64,000 bases of DNA from an uncultured Roseateles sp. (lineage in GTDB: Bacteria; Pseudomonadota; Gammaproteobacteria; Burkholderiales; Burkholderiaceae), in the NCBI GenBank assembly GCA_946886855.1, contig CAMPJJ010000015.1, positions 10,021 to 74,020 of the forward strand, in the 5' to 3' direction. A model generated the notes under the pieces. That model saw only the letters and a list, made by a program, of their open reading frames with translations, did no database searches and was not told the origin of the DNA. The position numbers and the translations under genes were made by a program. This document shows positions 50,511-60,966 of this stretch, piece after piece (position 1 is the first letter of the stretch; each line of letters begins with the position of its first letter).

Positions 50511-51452
50511 CTACATCCCGTACATCGCCGCCTGATCGAACGGCGTCAGCGCCGCGGCCATCGCGTCGAGGAACAGCCGCGTGCGCAGCGGCATCAGGCG
50601 GCGCTGCGGGAACACCGCCCAGCAGGTCGACGGCTCCGCGCACCAGGCCGGCAGCACGCGCAGCAGCTCGCCGCGGTCGACGAAGGCCTGCGCGTACTGG
50701 TTGCCGACCCAGGTGATGCCCAGGCCCGCGCGGGCCATCTGCAGCAGCATGTCCGGCGCGTTGACCAGCGTGCGGCTGTCGGGGACGCCGACCCATTCCC
50801 CGCGTTCGTCCGCCTTCCCGTCGACGCTGCCGAACAGCCGCCAGGGCAGCGGCTCGCCGGCGCGGCTCAGGATCATCAGGCCGTGCATGCTGAGCAGCCC
50901 CTCGGGCAGCTGCGGCTCGCCGTGGCGCTCGAGGTACTCCGGCGACGCGTACAGGCCGCTGCTGAACATCGCCAGGCGCCGCGCCGCCAACTGGCTGTCC
51001 GGCGGCAGCTGTCCCATGCGCACCGCGATGTCGAAGCCTTCCGCGATCAGGTCCACGCGCCGCGGCGACAGATCGAGCTCCAGCTGCACCTCCGGGTAGT
51101 CGCCGACGAAGCGGCTCAGCATCGGCGTCAGCATCTGGTTGGCGAAGTCGGCCGGCATGGACACCCGCAGCCGCCCCGTCGGCCGTTGCTGGCGGTGCAA
51201 CGCCAGCGCCAGCGCGCCGTCGACTTCGCCGGCGAGCACCCGCGCATGCTCCAGCACGCCCTGGCCGAACTCGGTCAGCGTCAGCCGGCGCGTGCTGCGC
51301 TGGAGCAGCTTTTCGCCGAGCCGCTCCTCCAGCGCCGCGATCCGCCGCGACACGGTCGACTTCGGCAGTTGCAGCCGCTCCGCCGCGCGGCTGAAGCTGC
51401 CGCTTTCGATCACGCGGGCAAAGACCAGCAGGTCGTCGGCATCGAGGCTCAT
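50511..51452 (-). CDS. LysR-family transcriptional regulator
   Basis: 313 residues. N-terminal winged helix FARVIESGSFSRAAERLQLP and KSTVSRRIAALEERLGEKLL, then the effector domain (GRLRVSMPADFANQML). Divergent from azoR with a 24-base inverted repeat between them, so it is the likely regulator of azoR. The inducer is unknown; related regulators respond to quinones or aromatic compounds. Confidence 0.93.
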   Translation of the reverse strand: MSLDADDLLVFARVIESGSFSRAAERLQLPKSTVSRRIAALEERLGEKLLQRSTRRLTLTEFGQGVLEHARVLAGEVDGALALALHRQQRPTGRLRVSMPADFANQMLTPMLSRFVGDYPEVQLELDLSPRRVDLIAEGFDIAVRMGQLPPDSQLAARRLAMFSSGLYASPEYLERHGEPQLPEGLLSMHGLMILSRAGEPLPWRLFGSVDGKADERGEWVGVPDSRTLVNAPDMLLQMARAGLGITWVGNQYAQAFVDRGELLRVLPAWCAEPSTCWAVFPQRRLMPLRTRLFLDAMAAALTPFDQAAMYGM

Positions 51453-51479
51453 GGGTGGAGGCGCTTCCGGAGGGGTGGC

Positions 51480-51503
51480 GATTGTTCGTTGAATGGAACA
51501 ATC
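51480..51503. promoter_or_regulatory. LysR-type operator candidate between lysR and azoR
   Basis: Perfect 8-base inverted repeat, GATTGTTC (51480-51487) and GAACAATC (51496-51503), with an 8-base spacer. It sits 28 bases upstream of the lysR start and about 105 bases before azoR. It contains the T-N11-A pattern expected for LysR regulators. The site is probably bound by the adjacent regulator. Confidence 0.65.
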
Positions 51504-51607
51504 TTATCCAGTACGCCGTCTTCCGGTGCTGAGGGGTGATCAATACAGTTCATTCCATCCCATCACACCCCCGGCTGATCCAGCCGAAACGCCCGGAGAA
51601 ACGCACC

Positions 51608-52234
51608 ATGAACATCCTTCAGATCAATTCCAGCGCCCGCCGCCTGCATGAAGGTCAAGGCTCGGTCTCGACCCTGCTGGCCAATGAAGTCGTCGACCAA
51701 CTGGTGGCCCGCAACCCCGGTGCCACCAAGGTCGTGCACGACCTGGCGGTGCGCCCGCTGCCGCCCATGGACGAAGCCACCCTCGGCGCGCTGTTCACCC
51801 CGGCCGACAGCCGCACCCAGGCGCAAGCCGACCGCGTGGCCTTCAACGACCAGCTGATCGCCGAACTGAAGGCGGCCGACGTCATCGTGCTGACCGCGCC
51901 GATGATCAACTTCGGCGTGACCTCGCAGCTGAAGAACTGGATCGACGCAGTCGCCCGCGCCGGCGCCACCTTCAAGTACGGCGCCAACGGCCCCGAAGGC
52001 CTGGTCACCGGCAAGCAGGTCATCGTCGTCAGCACGCGCGGCGGCGTGTACCGCGGCCAGCCGGCCGACAACATCGTGCCCTACCTGCAGCTGACGCTGG
52101 GCTTCCTCGGCATGACCGATGTGAAGTTCGTGCTGGCCGAAGGCCTGAACATGGGTGAGGAAGCGGCGGCCAAGGGCCTGGCCACCGCCCGCGAGGAAAT
52201 CGCGGCGCTGTTTGGCGAAACGCAGGCGGCCTGA
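51608..52234 (+). CDS. azoR: FMN-dependent NADH:quinone oxidoreductase (azoreductase)
   Basis: 208 residues, flavodoxin-like fold. N-terminal [17 protein letters not shown] (phosphate loop), [18 protein letters not shown] (about 98-115) and STRGGVYRG are the hallmarks of AzoR. Two-electron reduction of quinones and azo compounds with NADH. The LysR gene is divergent. The start at 51608 keeps the flavodoxin-like first strand at the N-terminus. Confidence 0.94.
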   Translation: MNILQINSSARRLHEGQGSVSTLLANEVVDQLVARNPGATKVVHDLAVRPLPPMDEATLGALFTPADSRTQAQADRVAFNDQLIAELKAADVIVLTAPMINFGVTSQLKNWIDAVARAGATFKYGANGPEGLVTGKQVIVVSTRGGVYRGQPADNIVPYLQLTLGFLGMTDVKFVLAEGLNMGEEAAAKGLATAREEIAALFGETQAA

Positions 52235-52374
52235 AATTGGCCACCTGGGGCGCGGCCGGCCTGGATCGACCGCGCGCGCCCTCCACGGGGCATGGGGGAT
52301 CCCTCCTGGACCCCCAAGCCCCATGCCGGGCCGGCAGCACCTGCTGACGGCCGGGACAGAGATCCATCGACCAA

Positions 52375-52423
52375 CGTTCATCGTTCATCGTTCATCGTTC
52401 ATCGTTCATCGTTCATCGTTCAT
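52375..52423. repeat. Seven copies of CGTTCAT before a pirin gene
   Basis: A perfect 7-base microsatellite with seven copies, followed by CGTCATC. It ends about 20 bases before the pirin start, just upstream of the Shine-Dalgarno AAAGGAA. Slippage would change promoter-to-gene spacing. Confidence 0.9.
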
Positions 52424-52443
52424 CGTCATCAAAGGAATCCATC

Positions 52444-53316
52444 ATGACCGCCGCCATCCCTGTCACCTCTCTTCGGACGCCCCGCCAGGTCGAGCGCCTG
52501 GTGCAGGGCAGGGCCACCAGCGACGGCGCCGGCGTCAAGCTGACGCGGGTGCTGACGCAGGACCTGCAGCGGCGCCTGGATCCCTTCCTGATGCTGGACG
52601 CCTTCGGCACGGACAAGGCCGAGGACTACATCGCCGGCTTCCCCGACCATCCGCATCGCGGCTTCGAGACCGTGACCTACATGCTCGAGGGACAGATGCG
52701 CCATCGCGACTCGGCCGGCCATGAAGGCCTGCTCGGTCCCGGCGGCGTGCAGTGGATGACCGCCGGCCGCGGCGTGATCCATTCCGAGCTGCCCGAGCAG
52801 CAGGAAGGCCGCATGGAAGGTTTCCAGCTGTGGCTGAACCTGCCGGGCCGCGACAAGATGCGCGATCCCTGGTACCGCGACATCGCCAGCGCGGAGATCC
52901 CCGAGCTGACGCTGCCGGGCGCGACGGTGCGCGTGATCGCGGGCGAGAGCCACGGCGTGACCGGCGCCATGCAGCGCGACGCGACCCTGCCGATCTATCT
53001 GGACGTGCATCTGGAACCCGGCGCCAGCTTCGAGCAGGCGATCCCGGCGACGCACAACGCGTTCCTGTACGTGTACCGGGGCGCGCTGCGCTTCGAGACC
53101 GGTTGCCTGGTCCCGAGCGGCCGCATGGCGATCCTGGCCAACACGGCCGGCGCCGACGGCGCGCGGCTGACGGCCTCGGACGAGGGCGCGCGCGCCATCC
53201 TGATCGCCGGCCAGCCGCTGGGCGAGCCGATCGCGCAGTACGGCCCCTTCGTGATGAACACCGAGGGCGAACTGCTGCAGGCGGTGCGGGACTTCCAGGC
53301 CGGCAAGTTCGCCTGA
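52444..53316 (+). CDS. Pirin-family protein
   Basis: 290 residues. Two cupin domains; the metal site in the N-terminal cupin shows the FPDHPHRGFETVTYML and HRDSAGHEG segments (His, His and a further His/Glu). It ends PFVMNTEGELLQAVRDF. Pirins bind Fe and may have quercetin dioxygenase activity in vitro. It lies 210 bases after azoR, behind the heptamer array, with a good Shine-Dalgarno. A second pirin is at 56741-57751. Confidence 0.9.
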   Translation: MTAAIPVTSLRTPRQVERLVQGRATSDGAGVKLTRVLTQDLQRRLDPFLMLDAFGTDKAEDYIAGFPDHPHRGFETVTYMLEGQMRHRDSAGHEGLLGPGGVQWMTAGRGVIHSELPEQQEGRMEGFQLWLNLPGRDKMRDPWYRDIASAEIPELTLPGATVRVIAGESHGVTGAMQRDATLPIYLDVHLEPGASFEQAIPATHNAFLYVYRGALRFETGCLVPSGRMAILANTAGADGARLTASDEGARAILIAGQPLGEPIAQYGPFVMNTEGELLQAVRDFQAGKFA

Positions 53317-53451
53317 GGAAGGCGGGGCACCCGCCGCAGTCAGGCGGGCCCGCGTATCGCGCAGAGGGCGCGGGGGGCGGCACGGACTTTGGGGACGCGC
53401 GGCGCCCGGCCGCGGCAGGACAAAGCGGACTTCGTCCCACCGCCTTGCCGC

Positions 53452-56400
53452 ATGTTGACTTTGCCCGCCTTCCCGACCGCGAGTGTCGGCGCGCCCGACC
53501 TCCCCTTCGATCCGCTTTTCGGCTTTGCGACAGGGATCTCGCCGGCGCCGCCGTCCGACGCGTTGGCGCACGCGCCGGCCGACGGGGCGGTCGATGCACC
53601 GGTCGATGCGCTCGCAGGCCGGCGGCCGACGCTGGCCGCGGCCTGCGCGGCCTTGTCGGAAGTCGCGAGGGCGCTGGGCGCGAGGAACGCGGCCCGCCTG
53701 CTCGACGAGTTGCCCACGCGCCTCGCTGACCCGACGGACCCGCGCTACACGGACGAGCTCAGGGCGTTTTTCCGCGGCGAAGGCGCCGGGCGCATGCACG
53801 CGTTCCTGCACGCGCTCGCGAATCCGGTCGCGCAGGCGCGCGTGCCCGCCGAGCTGCGGCGCCAGGCACTGGAAGACTTCGTTGAAGATCTGGCGCTGTG
53901 CGAGACCGGCCGCGTCAAGGCCTGGCAGGACGCGACGCACCGCTTGAGCTGCATGGCGGGTGGAGCGATACAGGCGGCCGCCCTGCGCCGCGACGATCTG
54001 ATCCAGCAGACGCTGCTGGAGGTCGTGCGCGCGACGATGGGGCGTGATCCGGCCGAAGGTCCGCGCACGCTCGTCAACTTCGAGGCGCACTACGTCGTCG
54101 CGCTGGGGCGTCGGCTGGGTCTGCCGTTCGCGCGGAGCCAGCCGCACGACCGGCACTTCGACGCCGCGGCGCTTCCCCGCGAGCTCGTGGCGCGGGCCCG
54201 GCTCGCGCTGCAGCAACGGGTGTCCCCCGCGGCGGTCGCCTACTCCCTCGCCAAGGACGCCTTGCAGGCCCTGCGCGGGCGATTGATCGCCGAGGGCATC
54301 GACCTGCTCCGGGTCTGGCCGGCCACGCCCGCGCAGCAGGCGGCCATCGACGAGGAAATCGCCGCGATCGAGCGCACGCTGGTGGGGCTCGTGCATCGCT
54401 GGTCCGTGTTCCGCGAAGACGAGGTCGACGGCCACATCGCGCTGGTGACCGATCCCACCTGGCTGGCCGTCCAGACCCTGCGCAACCTCATGGCGGCCGG
54501 CGCCATTCCGAAGCGCGAGATCGAGACGCGCCTGAGCTGGCGCGCGCCGGACGCGACGTCCCATCGGCTGCGCTGTCTGACGGAAGGGCTCTGGTGGGTG
54601 CAGGCGGGCGAGGACGAGGACTTCGACCCGGGGATCGCCCGGCCGGTGCAGGTCGGGGTGCTGCGGGAGCTCGATCGGCTGATGGCGACGGGCCGCCTCC
54701 CCCTTCTGAACGCGGCGGCGCGCGAGGGACTGGCGCGCACGCCCATCCTCCTCGACGTCGAGGACGCCTTGCTCCGGATCGCGCCCCAGTGGCTGGTGAA
54801 CGACGAGCTGGTGGGGCAGTGGTGGCGCCGGATGGGCGAGGCGCGCTGCGGCGCCTGGCTGGACCGGCATCGGATCGCCGCCCTGTATCCGGACCTCGGT
54901 CCGCGGCTGATGCTCGCCGCCGACGACGCCGGCCACGGCGCGCTGTTCGCCCGCCTGCTGCCGGGCAAGGCGGCCGGCGCCGCGCTGGCATGGAACGCCT
55001 GTGACGGGGCCGGCCGCCTGGCCGACGCGACCCGGTGCGGCGCGGTCGACCGCCTGCGGCGTTGGCTCGAGCTCCTGATGATCGCCTTGCCGGCCTTGAC
55101 CGCGCGGCAGCGCGGGCTGGCGCTGTTCGCGCGCGACGATGGCGGACAGTCGGCGCTCGCGTGCGCGATGGCGCTGCCGGGCGGCAAGGAACTCGTGCGC
55201 GAACTGGTGGCGACCATCCTGGCGGTGCGCGGACTCCGGCCGGAGGCGGGGCCGAGGCCGGCACTGCTGTCGCTGTCGCCGCCCTTCCGGGAGATCCTCG
55301 CCGGCGGGGTGGAGGAGAGCCTGGGCGCCATCGGCGTGGCACTGGCGCACGGCGAGGCCGAGTCGCTGCAGGTCTTCCTGAGCGCCGTCGAAGGCGCCCA
55401 TGCACGCGGCGTGCTGGCGCGGCCGGAACTCCGGGCCTTGGTCATGGGCATCACGGACAGCTACGGCCCCGGCCATTGGGAGGGCTTCAGGCTCGCGATG
55501 ACGCGCAACCATGCCGACGCCGTCGGCGTGTGGACGCGGGCGCTGATCCGCATCGCGCGGGAGGGCGTGCTGGACGATGCCGAACTCTTCGATGCCTTGA
55601 AGGTCCTGAACGAGGACGACTCGGGCGCCTATCACGCGGCGATGCGCGAGGGATCCCGCGAGGCCGCTGGCCATTACCGGGCGGCCTTGCGCGCGGCGCG
55701 GGAGGACCGCCTGCTGTCGCGCGACCAGGTGAGCCGCCTGCTGCTCGGCCAGGCCGACGAGCCGCATGCGCTGTCGCTGGCCGCCGCCGCCGGCCATGCG
55801 CGCGCCGTGCAGGAGCATCTCGATGACGAGTTGTCGGTGCTGGGCCTGCAGCGGTACGCCGCGGATCATGTGCTGACCTGCGCCCGCTGGTGCCGCCGCG
55901 GGGGGCATGTCGCGATCGGCGCCGCGATGTGGCACGGTGAGCTCGACGTGGTGCGCGTGCTGGTCGCGCATGCGCTCGAATTGCAGCGCTGCCGGTGGCG
56001 GGGGGCGCTGTTCCCGTCCTTCGCGGGGATGCCGGGGACCCCGTCCGCGATCGGCGACGCCGTGATGGCGGGCCGGCTGGACGCGGCGGCACTGTGGATG
56101 GAGGCCTTGGCGGCGGGCGTGACGAGCGGCTGGATCGGGCGCCGCGACATGCTCGCCCTCCTGACGGCGCCGGACGAGCGCGGCGTACCGCTGCTCCAAC
56201 GCGCCGTGTTGGCGCTGGACCCTGACGCCCTGGCCCCCTTGCTGAGGCTGATGGCGAGGACGGCCCGCGACGCGCGTCTGAATTCGTCGGAGCTGTCGGC
56301 GCTGTGGGGGCCGGGCCGGCGACAGCCGTCACCGTTGGCGACGGCGCTGCTCGCGGACCAGGCCTGGGCGGTGCGGCTGATCGGCCAGTTCCTGCTGCGG

Positions 56401-56703
56401 CTGTGCGACGAAGGCAGTCTGTCGTCCGCCGATCTGCGCCAGCTGCTGGCGCTGCGCGGCCGGTCCAGACGGTTCGGCCGCCAGGGCAAGCGCCTGGCGC
56501 CGCCGGCGCACGAGCGGCGTGTCACGACCGCGGTGTGGGCCTACGCCGGCCTCGTCGAAGCCGCCCTGCGCCGCGGCTGGATCGACGACGATCGCGCGCA
56601 TCGCTGGTTGCGCGCGTGGATCCCCGCGCCCGGGGCGCGCCCCGCGCCGCCCATCGTGACGACCGCGCCGGACGTGCCGAACGTGCGGAACTTGCCGAAC
56701 TAG
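53452..56703 (+). CDS. Giant hypothetical protein with ankyrin-like repeats
   Basis: 1083 residues, no recognised family over full length. From about residue 486 to 930 there are roughly eight degenerate segments of 45-60 residues of the type Ala-x-x-x-Ala-x-x-x-Gly-x-x-x-(Leu/Val)-x-x-x-Leu (for example LAAAAGHARAVQEHL and AAMWHGELDVVRVLVAHAL). They resemble ankyrin units but are longer. The N-terminal 480 residues are helical. No signal peptide or membrane helix. The ATG at 53452 is used; a TTG at 53389 is in frame. The C-terminal end is made by a 9-base tandem repeat that runs past the stop. Protein-protein interaction is plausible; an effector role is speculative. Confidence 0.65.
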   Translation: MLTLPAFPTASVGAPDLPFDPLFGFATGISPAPPSDALAHAPADGAVDAPVDALAGRRPTLAAACAALSEVARALGARNAARLLDELPTRLADPTDPRYTDELRAFFRGEGAGRMHAFLHALANPVAQARVPAELRRQALEDFVEDLALCETGRVKAWQDATHRLSCMAGGAIQAAALRRDDLIQQTLLEVVRATMGRDPAEGPRTLVNFEAHYVVALGRRLGLPFARSQPHDRHFDAAALPRELVARARLALQQRVSPAAVAYSLAKDALQALRGRLIAEGIDLLRVWPATPAQQAAIDEEIAAIERTLVGLVHRWSVFREDEVDGHIALVTDPTWLAVQTLRNLMAAGAIPKREIETRLSWRAPDATSHRLRCLTEGLWWVQAGEDEDFDPGIARPVQVGVLRELDRLMATGRLPLLNAAAREGLARTPILLDVEDALLRIAPQWLVNDELVGQWWRRMGEARCGAWLDRHRIAALYPDLGPRLMLAADDAGHGALFARLLPGKAAGAALAWNACDGAGRLADATRCGAVDRLRRWLELLMIALPALTARQRGLALFARDDGGQSALACAMALPGGKELVRELVATILAVRGLRPEAGPRPALLSLSPPFREILAGGVEESLGAIGVALAHGEAESLQVFLSAVEGAHARGVLARPELRALVMGITDSYGPGHWEGFRLAMTRNHADAVGVWTRALIRIAREGVLDDAELFDALKVLNEDDSGAYHAAMREGSREAAGHYRAALRAAREDRLLSRDQVSRLLLGQADEPHALSLAAAAGHARAVQEHLDDELSVLGLQRYAADHVLTCARWCRRGGHVAIGAAMWHGELDVVRVLVAHALELQRCRWRGALFPSFAGMPGTPSAIGDAVMAGRLDAAALWMEALAAGVTSGWIGRRDMLALLTAPDERGVPLLQRAVLALDPDALAPLLRLMARTARDARLNSSELSALWGPGRRQPSPLATALLADQAWAVRLIGQFLLRLCDEGSLSSADLRQLLALRGRSRRFGRQGKRLAPPAHERRVTTAVWAYAGLVEAALRRGWIDDDRAHRWLRAWIPAPGARPAPPIVTTAPDVPNVRNLPN

Positions 56704-56742
56704 CCGAACGTGCCGGACGTGAGGGACGTGAGGGACGTGCCT
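56671..56742 (+). repeat. Eight 9-base tandem units across the stop codon
   Basis: Eight degenerate units of RACGTGCCG type, from 56671 to 56742. The first three units are the last 9 codons of the giant hypothetical; the fourth contains its TAG stop (56701-56703), and four more lie downstream up to the stop of the convergent pirin gene. Confidence 0.75.
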
Positions 56743-57751
56743 AACGCGGCGTCTTGAGCGGCGGCACGACGGGCGCCAGCAGGCGCGGGCCGTCGAAGCC
56801 GCGCACCTCGCCGAAGCGGCCACCGTCCTCGCGGCTGTTCCATTCCTCGGCGTAGACCTGCATCTCCTCGCGGGTGCGGCCGACGAAGTTCCAGAACAGC
56901 AGCACCGGCTCGGCGAACGGCGGGCCGCCGAGCAGCAGCGCGCGGCTCTTGCCGCCGCCCGACAGCAGCTTCAGCGACTGCGCGCCCGGCGCAACGTACA
57001 GCAGCTCGCCGGGCGGGCTCGCGCCGGTGGACTCGCCGTCGAGCGTCACCGACAGCTCGCCCTCGAGCACCATCAGCCCGTACTCGTGGTCCGGGTGCAG
57101 GGGGATCGTCGCTTCGGCGGCGCGCGCGGCGCTCAGGTCCACGCCCAGCAGCGGCGTGTGGCTGGGCACCGGCGAGCGGTGACCGCCGAACTCGCCGACC
57201 AGCAGCATCGTGTCGAAGCCGCCGGTCGCGAACGACGGCAGCTCGGGGAAATGCTCGAAGGCCGGCTCGCGATGCCGGACCGCGTCGGGCAGGGCGATCC
57301 ACAGCTGCGCCAGCTGCAGGCGGTCGGATTGCGATTCCTCCGTGTGGCTGATGCCCCGGCCCGCCGTCATGAGGTTCACCTGGCCGGGCCGCAGCATCTG
57401 CTCGGAGCCCAGGCTGTCGCGGTGCAGCACCTCGCCCTCGATCATCCAGCTGAAGGTCTGCAGGCCGGTGTGCGGATGCGGACCGACGCGCATGGCGTTG
57501 TCCGGCGTCAGGTCGGCCGGGCCGGCGTGGTCGAGGAAGCACCAGGCGGCGATCATGCGGCGCTTCGGCGTCGGCACCGCGCGCCGGATCGTCAGGCCGC
57601 CGACGTTGCCCAGATGCGCGGCGATGCGCTCCCAGCGGGCGGGCACGGGATCGACGTGCGAATCGGCCTGTTGGGCTGCCTGTTGGGCTGCCTGCGGGGC
57701 TGCCTGCGGGGCGGCGTGCGGGTCGGACGCGGGATCGTGGGGGGCGCTCAT
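56741..57751 (-). CDS. Pirin-family protein linked to the copper operon
   Basis: 336 residues. Pirin-type two-cupin protein: VGPHPHTGLQTFSWMIEGEV with the metal-binding His residues, MTAGRGISHTE, and a C-terminal FWNFVGRTREEM. The N-terminus is an Ala/Gln-rich extension built by a 12-base repeat. It overlaps cueR by 4 bases (ATGA), so it is coupled to the copper efflux operon. The 290-residue pirin 3.4 kb away differs in sequence. A link with copper stress is an inference from this placement. Confidence 0.9.
   Translation of the reverse strand: MSAPHDPASDPHAAPQAAPQAAQQAAQQADSHVDPVPARWERIAAHLGNVGGLTIRRAVPTPKRRMIAAWCFLDHAGPADLTPDNAMRVGPHPHTGLQTFSWMIEGEVLHRDSLGSEQMLRPGQVNLMTAGRGISHTEESQSDRLQLAQLWIALPDAVRHREPAFEHFPELPSFATGGFDTMLLVGEFGGHRSPVPSHTPLLGVDLSAARAAEATIPLHPDHEYGLMVLEGELSVTLDGESTGASPPGELLYVAPGAQSLKLLSGGGKSRALLLGGPPFAEPVLLFWNFVGRTREEMQVYAEEWNSREDGGRFGEVRGFDGPRLLAPVVPPLKTPR
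57667..57714 (-). repeat. 12-base tandem repeat in the pirin N-terminus
   Basis: Four 12-base units (57667, 57679, 57691, 57703) coding on the minus strand for repeated Gln/Pro-Ala-Ala-Gln type residues. The frame is kept, and the repeat extends the N-terminal arm only. Confidence 0.8.
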
Positions 57752-58229
57752 GGCGTGGCTCCTTGTGCGAGGTCGTCGAGGATGGGGCAATCGGGGCGGT
57801 CGTCGCCGTGGCAGCAGTGCGCGAGCTCGGCCAGCGCGCGCCGCATGGCCTGCATCTCCGCCATGCGGCGGTCGAGGTCCGCGATGTGGGTCTCCGCGAT
57901 GCGCTTGACCTGGCCGCTGGCACGGCGGCGGTTCTGCCAGAGCTTGAGCAGCTCGGCGATCTCCGCCATCGAGAAACCCAGGTCGCGCGCGCGGCGGATG
58001 AAGCGCAGCGTGTGCACCTCCTTCTCGCCATAGAGGCGGTAGCCCGACTCCGTGCGGGCCACCGGCGGCAGCAGGCCCAGCGATTCGTAGTGACGCAGCA
58101 TCTTCGGCGACACGCCGGAACGCTCGGCCGCCTGGCCGATGGTCAGCGGCGCACCGCTCGTGGCGGAGGCCGCGCGGGCAGCGGGCGCCGCTGGGACTTT
58201 GGCCGCGGAGGACCGGGCGGAGGAGATCG

Positions 58230-58233
<4 letters not shown>
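57748..58233 (-). CDS. cueR: Copper-responsive MerR-family regulator
   Basis: 161 residues. After an Ala/Ser-rich arm of about 28 residues comes the MerR helix-turn-helix ([20 protein letters not shown]), then [15 protein letters not shown], the dimer helix and the metal loop [10 protein letters not shown]. Cys spacing matches the CueR copper/silver site (C-X7-C). The start overlaps the copA stop (ATGA), and the stop overlaps the pirin start, so copA-cueR-pirin form one unit. CueR boxes occur before copA and copZ. Confidence 0.93.
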
Positions 58234-60470
<2,237 letters not shown>

Positions 60471-60476
60471 GGCGTC

Positions 60477-60507
60477 AGTTTGAAGCTTGCCATGATGGGA
60501 AGGTCAA
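60477..60507 (-). promoter_or_regulatory. CueR-type promoter of copA
   Basis: On the minus strand TTGACC (60507-60502) and CAAACT (60482-60477) are 19 bases apart, the long spacer used by MerR activators. Within it is an imperfect palindrome (ACCTTCCCA, TCA, TGGCAAGCT; 60504-60484). The site is the same in kind as the copZ one but less perfect. Confidence 0.75.
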
Positions 60508-60571
60508 GGCCATGCCCCGAATGGGAGATTCCGCGAAGGCGAGGCCCGAACTGCTCGGTGGTTCGGTCGGA

Positions 60572-60640
60572 GGGATCCGGTGCCGGCCGACCGATTTGCG
60601 GAACATGTGCAGCGTATGAGGGCGGCCGGCACCGGATCCC
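60572..60640. repeat. 18-base perfect inverted repeat between copA and copZ
   Basis: The arms 60572-60589 and 60623-60640 are exact complements (core GGATCCGGTGCCGGCCG) with a 33-base loop. It lies between the two CueR promoters, in untranscribed or divergently unused DNA. No T run follows, so a normal terminator is unlikely. Possible roles are an insulator, a fold in the DNA, or the ends of a lost mobile element. Confidence 0.8.
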
Positions 60641-60665
60641 GCAGACCTTCTCGGTCATCGAACGC

Positions 60666-60696
60666 TTGACCTTGCCATGGTGGCAAGGTTTACGCT
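60666..60696 (+). promoter_or_regulatory. CueR-type promoter of copZ
   Basis: TTGACC at 60666-60671 and TACGCT at 60691-60696 with a 19-base spacer. The spacer holds a perfect 9+3+9 palindrome: ACCTTGCCA (60669-60677), TGG, TGGCAAGGT (60681-60689). It matches the CueR box pattern ACCTTGCCA-N3-TGGCAAGGT. This is the best regulatory site in the window. Confidence 0.88.
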
Positions 60697-60728
60697 TCGT
60701 CCTGTTGATTGACCGGAAGGACTCCGAC

Positions 60729-60923
60729 ATGCATGAATTCAAGCTTCCCGACATGAGCTGCGGCCACTGCCTGGCTGCGGTGACCGAGGCGGTGAAGGAG
60801 GCCGACGCGCACGCCGAGGTGCAAGTCGACCTGCCGCAGAAGACGGTGAAGGTGGAGAGCGGCCTGAGTCGAGAGCGGCTGTCGGGTGTGCTCAGCGAGG
60901 CCGGCTACCCGCCGGCCTCCTGA
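60729..60923 (+). CDS. copZ: Copper chaperone, CopZ/HMA type
   Basis: 64 residues, a single heavy-metal-associated domain. Metal motif MSCGHC (residues 9-14), then a helix with VTEAVKEADAHAEVQVDLPQ and GVLSEAGYPPAS at the end. Delivers Cu+ to CopA. The start at 60729 has GGAAGG upstream. It is alone downstream of the CueR promoter and divergent from copA-cueR-pirin. Confidence 0.9.
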   Translation: MHEFKLPDMSCGHCLAAVTEAVKEADAHAEVQVDLPQKTVKVESGLSRERLSGVLSEAGYPPAS

Positions 60924-60966
60924 GCGTGGGACACCCGCAGCGGCCTGCTTGATCAGGCGGGCCTGA

